Assembly (NCBI GenBank): GCA_963765745.1
Contig: CAVXXM010000003.1
Span: 868,001-932,000, forward strand
Source: JAHFPN01 sp963765745
GTDB lineage: Bacteria > Pseudomonadota > Alphaproteobacteria > Rhizobiales > Xanthobacteraceae
Reading direction: 5' to 3'
DNA: 64,000 bases
The notes under the pieces: model-generated
Database searches by the model: none
What the model saw: only the letters and a program-made list of their open reading frames with translations
Told to the model about the DNA's origin: nothing
In this document: positions 44,169 to 53,556 of the stretch, one piece after another
Position numbering within the stretch: the first letter of the stretch is position 1
How the letters are laid out: the number at the start of each line of letters is the position of its first letter
Position numbers and translations under genes: made by a program

Positions 44169-45347
44169 ATGGGACGGCTTGGACGCTATATTTTCGTGAC
44201 CTCTGCCGTCGCCTTCTTGGCCGTGGTGAGCACGCTCACGCTGATGGTCTGGCTGACGCAGGCGCTGCGTCGATTCGACCTGCTCACCAGCCAAGGACAG
44301 ACGCTCCTGGTGTTCGGGAGCATCATCGCGCTGACGCTGCCGACCTTCCTGCTCGTGACCACGCCGGCCGCCTTGTTCATCGCGGTCCTCTACACGCTCA
44401 ATCGGCTGAATAGCGATTCCGAGCTTGTGGTGATGAGCTCGGCCGGGGTCGGGCCCTGGCAGATTTTCGCACCGCTGTTCCTGCTCGCCTCTCTGGTAGC
44501 GATTTCCTCCGCGGCGATCGCCACGCACTACGGCCCGCTCAGCATGCGCAGCTTGCGCGACCAGCTGGCCAGAGTGAATGCCGACATCGTAACCAACGTC
44601 GCTAACCCCGGGCGCTTCACCACGGTCCAGCGCGGGCTCACGCTGCATGTGCGCGACCGGTCGGCCGGCGGGACGCTGCACGGGATATTCATCCACGACG
44701 CGCGTGAAAGGATTGCGCAGACCTTCATCGCCGAACGCGGCCGCATCATCGACGCTCCCGATGGTCTGTTCCTCGTGCTCGAACAGGGCTCGCTACATCG
44801 CAGTGGCAGCGACACGGTCGCTGGCGCGACTGCGCGCCAGGTGGACAACTCGATCGTCCAGTTTGACCGCTATGCGTTCGACCTTTCGCAGTTCACGACG
44901 GCGTTGTCGAACAGCGTCTATCGGCCGTTCGAGCGGCCGATCGGAGAAATTCTCTGGCCCTCCGCCGACGACCCCGGCTACAAGGTCGAGCCAGACGGTT
45001 TCCGTGTCGAGCGGCATCAGAGGCTCGCTGCACCCCTATACCCTCTCGCAACATTCGCGATCGCGTTTGTGTTCCTCGGCGCGCCGAGCACCAATCGCCA
45101 AAGCCGATGGCTCGCGATCGCGGGCGCAACTGCTTCGATGGCGCTGCTACAGGTTGTTGCGTTCGGCGTCCTCGGCCTGTTGGCGCGTTCGCCGATTGGT
45201 GTTCCGCTGATCTATTTGATCCCGCTGGTTGCCATTGCACTGGGTCTGGCAGCGGCCGGCGGCCGCATCCAGGCGCGAGCGCCTCGCTTCCTGCAACGCT
45301 TTGCCGATGCGCTGGTCAAGCGCGTGGAACGCCTGGAAGCCGCATAA
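44169..45347 (+). CDS. lptF: LPS export ABC transporter permease LptF
   Basis: A 392-residue inner-membrane half of the LptBFGC machine that extracts LPS for export. ATG 44169 (MGRLGRYIFVTSAVAFLAVV) follows GGGGGAGA. Six helices, three before and three after a periplasmic beta-jellyroll (about 130-260, with LHGIFIHDARERIAQTFIAE). The helix pattern LPTFLLVTTPAALFIAVLYT and LNRLNSDSELVVMSSAGVGP are characteristic. First gene of lptF-lptG-lptD-surA-pdxA-rsmA. Confidence 0.94.
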   Translation: MGRLGRYIFVTSAVAFLAVVSTLTLMVWLTQALRRFDLLTSQGQTLLVFGSIIALTLPTFLLVTTPAALFIAVLYTLNRLNSDSELVVMSSAGVGPWQIFAPLFLLASLVAISSAAIATHYGPLSMRSLRDQLARVNADIVTNVANPGRFTTVQRGLTLHVRDRSAGGTLHGIFIHDARERIAQTFIAERGRIIDAPDGLFLVLEQGSLHRSGSDTVAGATARQVDNSIVQFDRYAFDLSQFTTALSNSVYRPFERPIGEILWPSADDPGYKVEPDGFRVERHQRLAAPLYPLATFAIAFVFLGAPSTNRQSRWLAIAGATASMALLQVVAFGVLGLLARSPIGVPLIYLIPLVAIALGLAAAGGRIQARAPRFLQRFADALVKRVERLEAA

Positions 45348-45353
45348 GGGTCG

Positions 45354-46451
45354 ATGATGATCGCGTTCGGAAAATTGGGTCGATATTTCGGGCTGCATTT
45401 TCTCGGCGCGCTGATGATGGTTTTTTCGTCTTTGCTCGCACTGATCGCGATCGTCGACTTCTTCGAGTTCACTCGACGTCTGGGCGAGCGAAAAAGCGCG
45501 ACGGTGCTCGATATCGCCGAATTGGTGGCCCTTCGGCTTCCCGTGTTCTCCGAACAGATGCTGCCGTTCTCCGTAATGATCGGCGCGATGGGCTCGTTCC
45601 TCATCCTTTCGCGGCGGCATGAGTTCATCGTCGCGCGTTCGGCTGGCGTATCGGTGTGGCAATTCATCGGGCTCGCGGCTGTGATCGCCGCGTCGATCGG
45701 AGTTTTCACGACTGCGGTCTACAGCCCATTGTCATCGGCGGCCTGGGATCGAGCGGTACGGATCGAAGCGGCCATGTTCGGCGAGAACTCGACTTTGTTC
45801 CAAGCCAATAAAGACGGCCTGTGGCTGCGCCAGCAGAGCGTCGACGGCAATGCGATCGTGCAAGCGCAGGCTGCGTCGGACCAAGGCCGCAGACTGAGTG
45901 GCGTCCACATCTTCGCCTTCGATCACGCCGGGCGATTCGTCGAGCGGATCGACGCGAGGTCGGCCCAGTTGCAGCCCGGCACGTGGGTCCTGCAAAAGGC
46001 CCGGGTATACTCCACGACCAGCGCACCAGCGGAATTCGAAACCTATCGGTTCAGCACGAATCTCGTCGCCGAGCAGGTGCGCGGAAGCAGCGATTTCCGC
46101 GAAGCCGTTTCGTTCTGGGAACTTCCTGCGGCGGTGGCGGCGGCGGAGCGCGCCGGGCTCAGAACCGAGCGCTATCGTCTGCTGTACCAGCTGTATCTCG
46201 TCCAGCCGCTCGTCCTGGTCACGATGGTTGTAATCGCAGCCGCCTTCAGCCTCAAGGTGTTCAGGCTCGGCGGCATTGGAAAAATGATAATCGGCGCTGT
46301 ATTGGCCGGATTTTTCCTCTTTCTGGCCGCCAAAATAGGTCAGGAACTGGGGGCGAAAGGCATCGTCGATCCGATCCTCGCCACATGGTTGCCTATTGCA
46401 TTCGGCGCCTCGATGGGGTGCCTTGCCCTTCTGCATCAGGAAGACGGTTGA
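45354..46451 (+). CDS. lptG: LPS export ABC transporter permease LptG
   Basis: A 365-residue partner of LptF. It starts MMIAFGKLGRYFGLHFLGAL six bases after the lptF stop, with AAGGG just upstream (ATG 45357 is also possible). Visible are FSEQMLPFSVMIGAMGSFLI, LSRRHEFIVARSAGVSVWQF, a periplasmic domain with LSGVHIFAFDHAGRFVERID, and a late helix pair ending LATWLPIAFGASMGCLALLH. The stop overlaps the lptD start (TGATG). Confidence 0.94.
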   Translation: MMIAFGKLGRYFGLHFLGALMMVFSSLLALIAIVDFFEFTRRLGERKSATVLDIAELVALRLPVFSEQMLPFSVMIGAMGSFLILSRRHEFIVARSAGVSVWQFIGLAAVIAASIGVFTTAVYSPLSSAAWDRAVRIEAAMFGENSTLFQANKDGLWLRQQSVDGNAIVQAQAASDQGRRLSGVHIFAFDHAGRFVERIDARSAQLQPGTWVLQKARVYSTTSAPAEFETYRFSTNLVAEQVRGSSDFREAVSFWELPAAVAAAERAGLRTERYRLLYQLYLVQPLVLVTMVVIAAAFSLKVFRLGGIGKMIIGAVLAGFFLFLAAKIGQELGAKGIVDPILATWLPIAFGASMGCLALLHQEDG

Positions 46452-48928
46452 TGGTATCGCGTACCGTCCATCCCAGGATCGCGCGTCCGCGTAACACGCC
46501 GAGGCTCCTCAATTGGAGCCTTGCGGCGGTCGCAAGTGCATTGCTTTGCGCCGTGGGACTACCGCCGGCATTTGCGCAGAACCCGCCCGGGGCGCAGCAG
46601 CCACAAGCCACCTCCGCCCGGCGCGCGACATTCGCGGAGACTGCCTTCGCCGCCCGCCGCAGCAATCCGAACGCGCGCATGCTCGTTCAGGCCGACGAGA
46701 TGGCCTACGACTACCAGAAGGGCCTCGTATCGGCCGTCGGCAACGTTCAGCTCTACTACGAGGGAGGCGTACTCGAGGCGCGAAAGGTCACCTACGACCG
46801 CAAGGCGAACCGGGTCCATGCCGAAGGCGATGTGCGCTACCGCACGCGCGATGGCCGAATGATCCATGCCGAGATGCTGGAGGTCACCGACGATCTCCGC
46901 GACGGCTTCATCAATTCGTTGCTCATCGAGGGCGAAGACAAGACCCGTTTCGCTGCGGCGCGCGCCGATCGCCTGGAGGGAAGGACCACCGTTTTTCAAA
47001 GCGGCATCTACACGGCCTGCGAACTTTGCAAAGAGGATCCGAAACGGCCGCCACTCTGGCAGGTCCGCGCGGCACGCATCATTCACGACGAAAGCGAGCG
47101 CGTGATCCATTACGAGGATGCGCGACTAGAGTTTTTCGGAGTGCCCCTCGCCTGGATGCCGTTCTTTTCGCATCCCGATCCAACCGTCACGCGCAAGTCC
47201 GGCTTCCTCCTGCCGACTGTCCGCACCTCCACCAAGACCGGGTTCGGACTCGAAATTCCCTACTTCTGGGCACTGGCGCCAAGCTACGACGCTACGATTA
47301 CGGTCACGCCGTACAGCCGGCAGGGTCTGCTGCTGCAGGGCGAGTGGCGCCAGCGGCTGATGACCGGCTCCTACATGGTGCGGGGTGCGGGCATATTTCA
47401 GCTCGACAAGGGCGCCTTCGACCTCGGGCCGGGTAGAGATTCAACGGGCCTGCGGGATTTCCGCGGCTCGCTCGAAACCACCGGAGAGTTCGCCATCAAC
47501 AAGCGTTGGCTGTGGGGATGGGAAGCCTCGCTGCTCAGCGATCGCCTGTTTCCGAACGACTACGGTCAAGGGCGTTTCGGCAGCACGGAGCGTGTGAACC
47601 GCCTCTACCTGGTCGGCCAGGGCGACCGCAGCTATTTCGACCTGCGTGGAATGTCGTTCATCGGCTTGTCGGAGTTCGACCGCAACGGTGAACAGCCGCT
47701 GATCCACCCGATCCTCGACTACTCCTACATCTTCGGCAAACCCGTTGCCGGCGGCGAGCTCGGGTTCCGCGTGAATATCACCAGCTTGTCGCGCAGGGAT
47801 GCTGACTTCGATCCGACGAGCGGTACGGCGGCCAACCCAGCGAATAATTGGTGCGATAGTCGTGCTTTCGCTCCGGGTTTCACGACACCTGCCAACTGCC
47901 TCTTGCGCGGCGCGCCCGGCGAATACACGCGCGCGTCGGCCGACATGACCTGGCGGAAGACGGTCATCAATAGCTGGGGGCAGATGTTCACGCCCTTCGT
48001 GGTCGTTCGCGGCGACGTCGCTTACCGCAGGATCGCGCCCGACCCCGGGGTCGCGAGCTTCATCGGCACGGACCCGGAGTTGCTGGTGCGCGGCATGCCC
48101 GCGGTCGGCTTGGAGACCCGCTGGCCCTTCATCTCGGCTCATTCCTGGGGCACGCAGAGCATCGAGCCCATCGCCCAGCTCGTCATGCGGCCGAACGAGA
48201 CGCAGATCGGCCGTTTCCCGAACGAAGACGCTCAGAGCCTCGTCTTCGACGACACCAATCTCTTCTCCATCAACAAGTATTCCGGATTCGACCGGATCGA
48301 AGGCGGCACGCGCCTGAACGTGGGGGCGCAGTACACCGCGAACGTCAACTTCCTCGGCACGTTCAACGCGCTGGTCGGCCAATCCTTTCACCTGTTCGGC
48401 CGCAACTCCTTCGCCTTCGGCGACGCGGCCAATACGGGCCTGCAATCGGGACTCGATACCGATGTCTCCGATTACGTCGCGCGCTTTTCGCTGCAGACCA
48501 ACCGCAATGTCTTGCTCGTAAATCGCTTTCGCTTCGACAAGGATACGCTGACCGTTCGCCGCCTCGAGCTGGAAGCCAGCGCGGGCTTCGGTCCTGTCTC
48601 GCTCTCCACTATATTTGCCCGTTACGACGCGCAGCCACTCGTCGGATATTTCGAGCAGCGCGCGGGTATTTTCCAGAACGCGTCCATCAGAGTGCATGCA
48701 AATTGGACCATCGGCGGCGGCCTCCGTTACGACTTCACGCGCGAAAAGATCGATCTCGGCATGCTATCGGTGAGCTACCTCGACGACTGCTTTGCGATCG
48801 CGGCGCAATACATCGCCGACTATACGGTCAGCGGAAACACCCAAACGGACCATCAATTCCTGCTGCGCGTGAATCTGCGAACCCTTGGCGGCTCCGGATT
48901 CACCTCCGGACTTGCCTCTGACCGCTGA
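46451..48928 (+). CDS. lptD: LPS-assembly protein LptD
   Basis: An 825-residue outer-membrane translocon that inserts LPS in the outer leaflet. ATG 46451 overlaps the lptG stop; the signal peptide is LLNWSLAAVASALLCAVGLP to AFAQ. The OstA jellyroll follows (QADEMAYDYQKGLVSAVGNV, VTYDRKANRVHAEGDVRYRT) and then the barrel (about 290 to end). Candidate disulfide Cys are in ACELCKED and YLDDCFAIAAQY, as needed for LptD maturation. The longer frame back to 45821 is an lptG shadow. Confidence 0.95.
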   Translation: MVSRTVHPRIARPRNTPRLLNWSLAAVASALLCAVGLPPAFAQNPPGAQQPQATSARRATFAETAFAARRSNPNARMLVQADEMAYDYQKGLVSAVGNVQLYYEGGVLEARKVTYDRKANRVHAEGDVRYRTRDGRMIHAEMLEVTDDLRDGFINSLLIEGEDKTRFAAARADRLEGRTTVFQSGIYTACELCKEDPKRPPLWQVRAARIIHDESERVIHYEDARLEFFGVPLAWMPFFSHPDPTVTRKSGFLLPTVRTSTKTGFGLEIPYFWALAPSYDATITVTPYSRQGLLLQGEWRQRLMTGSYMVRGAGIFQLDKGAFDLGPGRDSTGLRDFRGSLETTGEFAINKRWLWGWEASLLSDRLFPNDYGQGRFGSTERVNRLYLVGQGDRSYFDLRGMSFIGLSEFDRNGEQPLIHPILDYSYIFGKPVAGGELGFRVNITSLSRRDADFDPTSGTAANPANNWCDSRAFAPGFTTPANCLLRGAPGEYTRASADMTWRKTVINSWGQMFTPFVVVRGDVAYRRIAPDPGVASFIGTDPELLVRGMPAVGLETRWPFISAHSWGTQSIEPIAQLVMRPNETQIGRFPNEDAQSLVFDDTNLFSINKYSGFDRIEGGTRLNVGAQYTANVNFLGTFNALVGQSFHLFGRNSFAFGDAANTGLQSGLDTDVSDYVARFSLQTNRNVLLVNRFRFDKDTLTVRRLELEASAGFGPVSLSTIFARYDAQPLVGYFEQRAGIFQNASIRVHANWTIGGGLRYDFTREKIDLGMLSVSYLDDCFAIAAQYIADYTVSGNTQTDHQFLLRVNLRTLGGSGFTSGLASDR

Positions 48929-49055
48929 GCCCGCAACGCCGAAAGACCTGGCAGCGGCCGATGCAGGGCAACCACACTTTAAATCCACGGAAATCGCCTG
49001 CCTGAGGTATGATGTGAATAACGTGCTGCATGGTGTCGGGGAGTTAGACGTTCCA

Positions 49056-50021
49056 ATGATAGTCGCTACAGCGCAGAGCAGGGCCAGACGGGTTATCGCT
49101 GTCCTTGTGTTTGCGATCATGGCCGGGGTACTAACGCTCCCGCCGGCGCCCGCGGCTGCGCAGCAGGTTGTGGCGCTCGTCAACGGCGAGCCGGTCACCG
49201 CTCTCGACGTAGCTCAACGCCTGAAACTCCATCAGATATCGACGCGCCGTTCGCCGCCGCGCCAAGAACTGATCGAAGAGCTGATCAACGAAAAGGTCAA
49301 AATTCAACAGGCCATGCGCCTCGGTATCCCGATCACAGACACCGAGGTCGATCGATTGTTCGCTCAGATTGCCCAGAGCGCCGGGAGAAAGCCCGCCGAG
49401 TTCGCGGACACGCTCACCAAGTCGGGAATTGACGTCCCTCGTTTCAAGAATTGGATTCGTGCCGAGTCCGCATGGCGGCAGGTGATGCAACAGCAGTCAC
49501 CGGCCTCGTTCATGGTGCGTGACGCGGACATTGTTGCGCTCTTGACCGCGCGCGGCCAGACCGCGCAGATCAGCGCTACCCAATACTCGCTTCGTCAAAT
49601 CGTTTTTGTCGTGCCGCGCGGCTCGAGCGAGACGACCCGCACGACGCGCGTGCGCGAGGCAGAGGCCTTCCGCAAGACATTCACCAATTGCGAGGATGGA
49701 TTCACGCTTGCGCGCCAGCAGCGCGAAGTGGTGGTGAAGGATCCGGTCGTGCGGCTGTCCACCGATCTCAATCCGCGTCTGCGCGAGCTGCTCGACAAGA
49801 CATCGATCGGCGCGCTCACGCCGCCGGAACCGATCCCGGGCGGCATCGAAATCGTCGCCGTTTGCGGCCGTAAAGAGACGATCGCCGACGTTTCGGCTCG
49901 CCGCGAGGTGCGCGAAGAACTCTTGGGCAAGCGCATCCAGGTCGGCGACAAGGAGTTGCTCGACAAGTTCCGCGCTCGTTCAATCATCGAATACCGGAAC
50001 ACCGCCGAGCCGCGGCGATGA
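49056..50021 (+). CDS. surA: SurA-like peptidyl-prolyl isomerase / periplasmic chaperone
   Basis: A 321-residue chaperone that escorts outer-membrane proteins such as LptD. ATG 49056 begins a signal peptide (RRVIAVLVFAIMAGVLTLPP to AAAQ). SurA_N helices follow: VVALVNGEPVTALDVAQRLK, ELIEELINEKVKIQQAMRLG. The parvulin domain is C-terminal and divergent (YSLRQIVFVVPRG, PGGIEIVAVCGRK); isomerase activity is uncertain. A longer frame opens at 48885 inside lptD but lacks a signal. Stop overlaps the pdxA start. Confidence 0.88.
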   Translation: MIVATAQSRARRVIAVLVFAIMAGVLTLPPAPAAAQQVVALVNGEPVTALDVAQRLKLHQISTRRSPPRQELIEELINEKVKIQQAMRLGIPITDTEVDRLFAQIAQSAGRKPAEFADTLTKSGIDVPRFKNWIRAESAWRQVMQQQSPASFMVRDADIVALLTARGQTAQISATQYSLRQIVFVVPRGSSETTRTTRVREAEAFRKTFTNCEDGFTLARQQREVVVKDPVVRLSTDLNPRLRELLDKTSIGALTPPEPIPGGIEIVAVCGRKETIADVSARREVREELLGKRIQVGDKELLDKFRARSIIEYRNTAEPRR

Positions 50022-51019
50022 CCTTGCCGCTTGCGCTCACGCTCGGCGAGCCCGCCGGCGTGGGTCCAGACCTCGCGCTTGCGCTATGGGCCGATCGGAG
50101 CGCGCGCGACGTCCCTCCCTTCTTGCTGGTGGGCGACCCCAAACTGCTGGCGGCACGTGCGCGGCTGCTCGGTCTCGACGTGAAACTCAGTGAGAGCGAT
50201 GCCGCGCAAGCGGCGTCCCGCTTCGCCGCGTCGCTTCCCGTGCTTCCAGTCGGGATCTCATCCGAGGCCGCGCCGGGCAAACCGGACGCGACGAGCGCGC
50301 CGGTTGCCCGTGCCGCTATCGACCGCGCGGTCGAACTCGTACGAGCGGGTAAATTGGCGGCGATCGTCACCAATCCGATCGCAAAATCGATCATGCAGAA
50401 AGCCGGCTTCGCTTTTCCAGGCCATACCGAATATCTCGCGCACCTGGCCGCGGTCCCGGGTACCAAGGCGCCACGGGCGGTCATGCTGATCTGGTGCGAG
50501 GAGCTCGCGGTCGTGCCGGTCACGATCCACGTGCCGCTCGCCGAGGTGCCGCGATTGCTGACGGCGGATCTGATCGTCGAGACCGGCCGGATCGTAGCCA
50601 GCGAGATGGTGCGGCGATTCGGCGTTGCCCGCCCGCGGCTGGCGGCCTGCGGGCTCAACCCCCATGCCGGGGAAGGTGGAACGCTCGGCCGGGAGGAGGA
50701 AACCGTGATCCGGCCGGCCCTCGAGCGGCTCAAGGCCGAGGGAATCGCGGTGACCGGGCCACACCCGGCCGACACTTTATTTCACGCCGAAGCGCGAATC
50801 CGCTACGATGTGGCACTGGGGATGTTTCACGACCAAGTACTCGCGCCGATCAAGACGCTAGCCTTCGAGCGCGCGGTCAACGTCACTCTTGGGCTTCCTT
50901 TTGTGCGCACCTCGCCCGATCACGGCACCGCCTTCGACCTCGCGGGAACCGGCCGCGCCAATCCTTCGAGTCTGCTGGCGGCGCTGAAGCTTGCCCGGCG
51001 CCTCGCGAAAGCCGTATGA
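50018..51019 (+). CDS. pdxA: 4-hydroxythreonine-4-phosphate dehydrogenase
   Basis: A 333-residue NAD-dependent enzyme of pyridoxal phosphate synthesis. Start ATG overlaps the surA stop (ATGA). Seen: LPLALTLGEPAGVGPDLALA, KAGFAFPGHTEYLAHLAAVP, the metal-binding His of CGLNPHAGEGG and MFHDQVLAPIKTLAFERAVN, and LGLPFVRTSPDHGTAFDLAG. Length is normal. Its TGA overlaps the rsmA ATG. Confidence 0.97.
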   Translation: MTLPLALTLGEPAGVGPDLALALWADRSARDVPPFLLVGDPKLLAARARLLGLDVKLSESDAAQAASRFAASLPVLPVGISSEAAPGKPDATSAPVARAAIDRAVELVRAGKLAAIVTNPIAKSIMQKAGFAFPGHTEYLAHLAAVPGTKAPRAVMLIWCEELAVVPVTIHVPLAEVPRLLTADLIVETGRIVASEMVRRFGVARPRLAACGLNPHAGEGGTLGREEETVIRPALERLKAEGIAVTGPHPADTLFHAEARIRYDVALGMFHDQVLAPIKTLAFERAVNVTLGLPFVRTSPDHGTAFDLAGTGRANPSSLLAALKLARRLAKAV

Positions 51020-51888
51020 ACGACACCGACGAACTGCCGCCATTGCGCGATGTGATCCGGCGCCACGGGATCTCGGCCAAGAAGTCGCTGGGGCAGCATT
51101 TCATCCTCGACCCGAATCTGACCGCGCGCATCGCGCGCGCCGCCGGCCCGCTCGAGGGCGCCAGCGTGCTCGAAGTCGGACCGGGCCCAGGCGGGCTCAC
51201 GCGCGCGCTCTTGACGCAAGGCGCGCGGCGCGTCGTGGCGGTCGAGCGCGATCCGCGCTGCGTCGAGGCGCTCGCCGGTCTGGTGCAGCATTTTCCCGGG
51301 CGGCTGGTGGTCGTGCAGGGCGATGGGCTGGTGGTGGATCCCAGACCCTATTTCGGCCCCGGCCCGGTGCGTATCGTGGCCAATCTTCCCTATAACGTCG
51401 CGACCGCGCTCCTGGTCCACTGGCTCAGCATCGAGCCCTGGCCGCCCTGGTACGATTCCGCCGTGCTGATGTTCCAGCGCGAAGTCGCCGAGCGGATCGC
51501 CGCCGGACCGGGTTCGAAGAAATATGGGCGGCTCAGCGTGCTGGTGGGCTGGCGCATGCAGGTGAATGTGCTGTTCGACGTGAAGCCCGCCGCCTTCGTG
51601 CCGCCACCGAAGGTGACGTCGTCGGTCGTGCAGCTCATTCCGCGCCCCTCGCCCGCTTCCTGCGATCGCGGGCTCCTCGAGCGCGTGACCGAAGCGGCGT
51701 TCGGCCAGCGGCGCAAGATGCTGCGCCAGAGCCTGAAGACCCTTGGCGTCGACTCGCTGGCGCTGCTTGCCGCCGCGGGCATCGAGCCGACCAGGCGGGC
51801 GGAGGAAATTTCGGTCGAGGGCTTCGTTACGCTGACCAATGCGCTCGCGCGGATGAATGCGGCGCCGAAAGCTCAAAGATCTTCCTGA
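51016..51888 (+). CDS. rsmA: 16S rRNA (adenine(1518)-N(6)/adenine(1519)-N(6))-dimethyltransferase
   Basis: A 290-residue KsgA enzyme that dimethylates two adenines in the 3' helix of 16S rRNA. ATG 51016 overlaps pdxA. Motifs: ISAKKSLGQHFILDPNLTAR, SAM loop VLEVGPGPGGLTRALL, AVERDPRCVEAL, and the target motif NLPYNVATALLVHWL; ends with the C-terminal helical domain (FGQRRKMLRQSLKTLG). Last gene of the lptF operon; its last 16 bases overlap gmk. Confidence 0.97.
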   Translation: MNDTDELPPLRDVIRRHGISAKKSLGQHFILDPNLTARIARAAGPLEGASVLEVGPGPGGLTRALLTQGARRVVAVERDPRCVEALAGLVQHFPGRLVVVQGDGLVVDPRPYFGPGPVRIVANLPYNVATALLVHWLSIEPWPPWYDSAVLMFQREVAERIAAGPGSKKYGRLSVLVGWRMQVNVLFDVKPAAFVPPPKVTSSVVQLIPRPSPASCDRGLLERVTEAAFGQRRKMLRQSLKTLGVDSLALLAAAGIEPTRRAEEISVEGFVTLTNALARMNAAPKAQRSS

Positions 51889-52553
51889 AGCGAGCGCACG
51901 AAGGCCCGTAGACGCGGCTGACGCGTACGCTTCAGGCGTTGCGCCAACTTTCGCGTGCGGACAATTGCCGGCTTTCGCTCGCGGCGCGCGCGCTCGGCGG
52001 CCACGATGGCGCGGAGATCGGAATAGGAGCGATTGAGATCCTTGTTGACCAACACGTAATCGTATTCCTTCCAGTGACCGATCTCTTCGAGTGCGTTTGC
52101 CAGCCGCATGCGGATCGTCTTGGAATCATCTTCGGCGCGGCGCGCGAGACGCTTGCGCAACTCATCGATCGAGGGCGGCAGGATGAAGATGCTGACCACG
52201 TCCGGCCGCGCCTTTCGGTAAAGCTGCAAGGCGCCTTGCCAGTCGATGTCGAACAGCATGTCGGTTCCGGCCTTCAGCGCGCGCTCAACGGGAGCCTTCG
52301 GCGTGCCGTAATAGTTTCCATGTACTTTCGCCCATTCCATCAGTTCGCCGGCTCTGCGCATCGCAGTGAACCGTTTCGGATCGACGAAGTAATAATGCAC
52401 GCTCTCGACTTCACTTCGCCTACGCGGACGCGTAGTCGCGGAAATGGAAAGCCGCATGCGCGGAACGCGTTCGAGCAGAAGCCGCGTCAGCGTGGTCTTG
52501 CCGGCGCCCGAAGGCGACGAGAGCACGAACATGAGCCCGCGGCGCCGTGGCAT
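51873..52553 (-). CDS. gmk: guanylate kinase
   Basis: A 226-residue GMP kinase. ATG 52553 (MPRRRGLMFVLSSPSGAGKT) is chosen because the upstream codons are Arg/Lys filler. P-loop SSPSGAGKTTLTRLLL, GMP-binding TTRPRRRSEVESVHYYFVD and IDWQGALQLYRKARPDVVSI are clear. The C-terminus is a basic tail (KLAQRLKRTRQPRLRAFVRS) beyond the usual family end. Follows yicC on the same strand. Confidence 0.96.
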   Translation of the reverse strand: MPRRRGLMFVLSSPSGAGKTTLTRLLLERVPRMRLSISATTRPRRRSEVESVHYYFVDPKRFTAMRRAGELMEWAKVHGNYYGTPKAPVERALKAGTDMLFDIDWQGALQLYRKARPDVVSIFILPPSIDELRKRLARRAEDDSKTIRMRLANALEEIGHWKEYDYVLVNKDLNRSYSDLRAIVAAERARRERKPAIVRTRKLAQRLKRTRQPRLRAFVRSLQEDL

Positions 52554-52597
52554 GGCCCGCTTACGACGCTTTCGCTTCGGCCTCCTGGACGCGCGCT

Positions 52598-53485
52598 TCA
52601 TTCGAGGTTCTGTACCTGCTCGCGGAACTGATCGACCGCGGCCTTAAGGTCCAGCCCGATCGCGGTCAGCGAAACATCGTTCGCTTTGGAGCACAGGGTA
52701 TTGGCTTCGCGGTTGAGCTCCTGGGCGAGAAAATCGAGGCGTCTTCCAACAGACCGTCCGTCGCGCAGGAGCGCGCGAACGGCCTCGATATGCGCCACCA
52801 GCCGGTCCAGTTCCTCGCGCACGTCGGCCTTAGCCGCCAGCAGCACCGCCTCCTGGTGCAGCCGGTCCGGCTCGAGCCTCTCGCCGGTCGCGAGCAGCGC
52901 CTTGACCTGCTCGGCCAAGCGCGCGCGGATCGCTTCGGGCTTGCGCGCGGGATTGCTCTCGGCCGCGGCTGCAAGCTTGGCGATCGCATCCATATGCCCC
53001 GAAAGCACCCGGCCGAGCGCCGCGCCCTCGCGTTCGCGTTCTTTCACGAGCGAGGCGAGAGCCTGCTCGAAGCCTTTGATAACGGCAACTTCGGCCGCGG
53101 CGCGCGCTTCCGCATTCTCTTCGGCGTCGGCAATGTCCATCACGCCCTTGAGGCCGAGGATACCGTCGAGCGTCGGCGGCTCTGCCTCCACGCGCTTCGA
53201 CACCTCGCGGATCGCCGCAAGCACCGCATCGAGCACCGGCGCATTGACGCGTACCGTGGGCACCGCGCCCTCGCGGCGTACTTCGAGCGTCGCAGAAACG
53301 TTCCCGCGCGTGACCCGCTGGCTAGCCGCCGTTCGGACCGCGCTCTCGAGCGAATCCCAGCCCTGCGGTAGGCGCAACCGGAGATCCAGGCCCTTGCCGT
53401 TGACGGATTTGACTTCCCAGGCCCAGGCGTAGGTCGCCGCCACCCCTTGGGCGCGGGCGAAACCGGTCATGCTCGCAAGGGACAT
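52598..53485 (-). CDS. yicC: YicC family endoribonuclease-like protein
   Basis: A 295-residue protein with the YicC N domain (MSLASMTGFARAQGVAATYA, WEVKSVNGKGLDLRLRLPQG) and the DUF1732 C domain (DRLHQEAVLLAAKADVREEL, HIEAVRALLRDGRSVGRRLD, LDFLAQELNREANTLCSKAN). YicC proteins cleave or help degrade RNA in E. coli. Sits between mltG and gmk on the same strand, a standard alphaproteobacterial order. Confidence 0.94.
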   Translation of the reverse strand: MSLASMTGFARAQGVAATYAWAWEVKSVNGKGLDLRLRLPQGWDSLESAVRTAASQRVTRGNVSATLEVRREGAVPTVRVNAPVLDAVLAAIREVSKRVEAEPPTLDGILGLKGVMDIADAEENAEARAAAEVAVIKGFEQALASLVKEREREGAALGRVLSGHMDAIAKLAAAAESNPARKPEAIRARLAEQVKALLATGERLEPDRLHQEAVLLAAKADVREELDRLVAHIEAVRALLRDGRSVGRRLDFLAQELNREANTLCSKANDVSLTAIGLDLKAAVDQFREQVQNLE

Positions 53486-53556
53486 CGCTCGGCCCGATTC
53501 AGAAAGGAACGGCGCGAACCTTAGCCGCGCCGCGTGGGCCCCTCAAGTGCGCGCGA

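Noticed and set aside
45821..46450. N-terminal extension of lptD to 45821
   Set aside because: The extra 210 codons are an out-of-frame shadow of lptG; the signal peptide starts at 46451.
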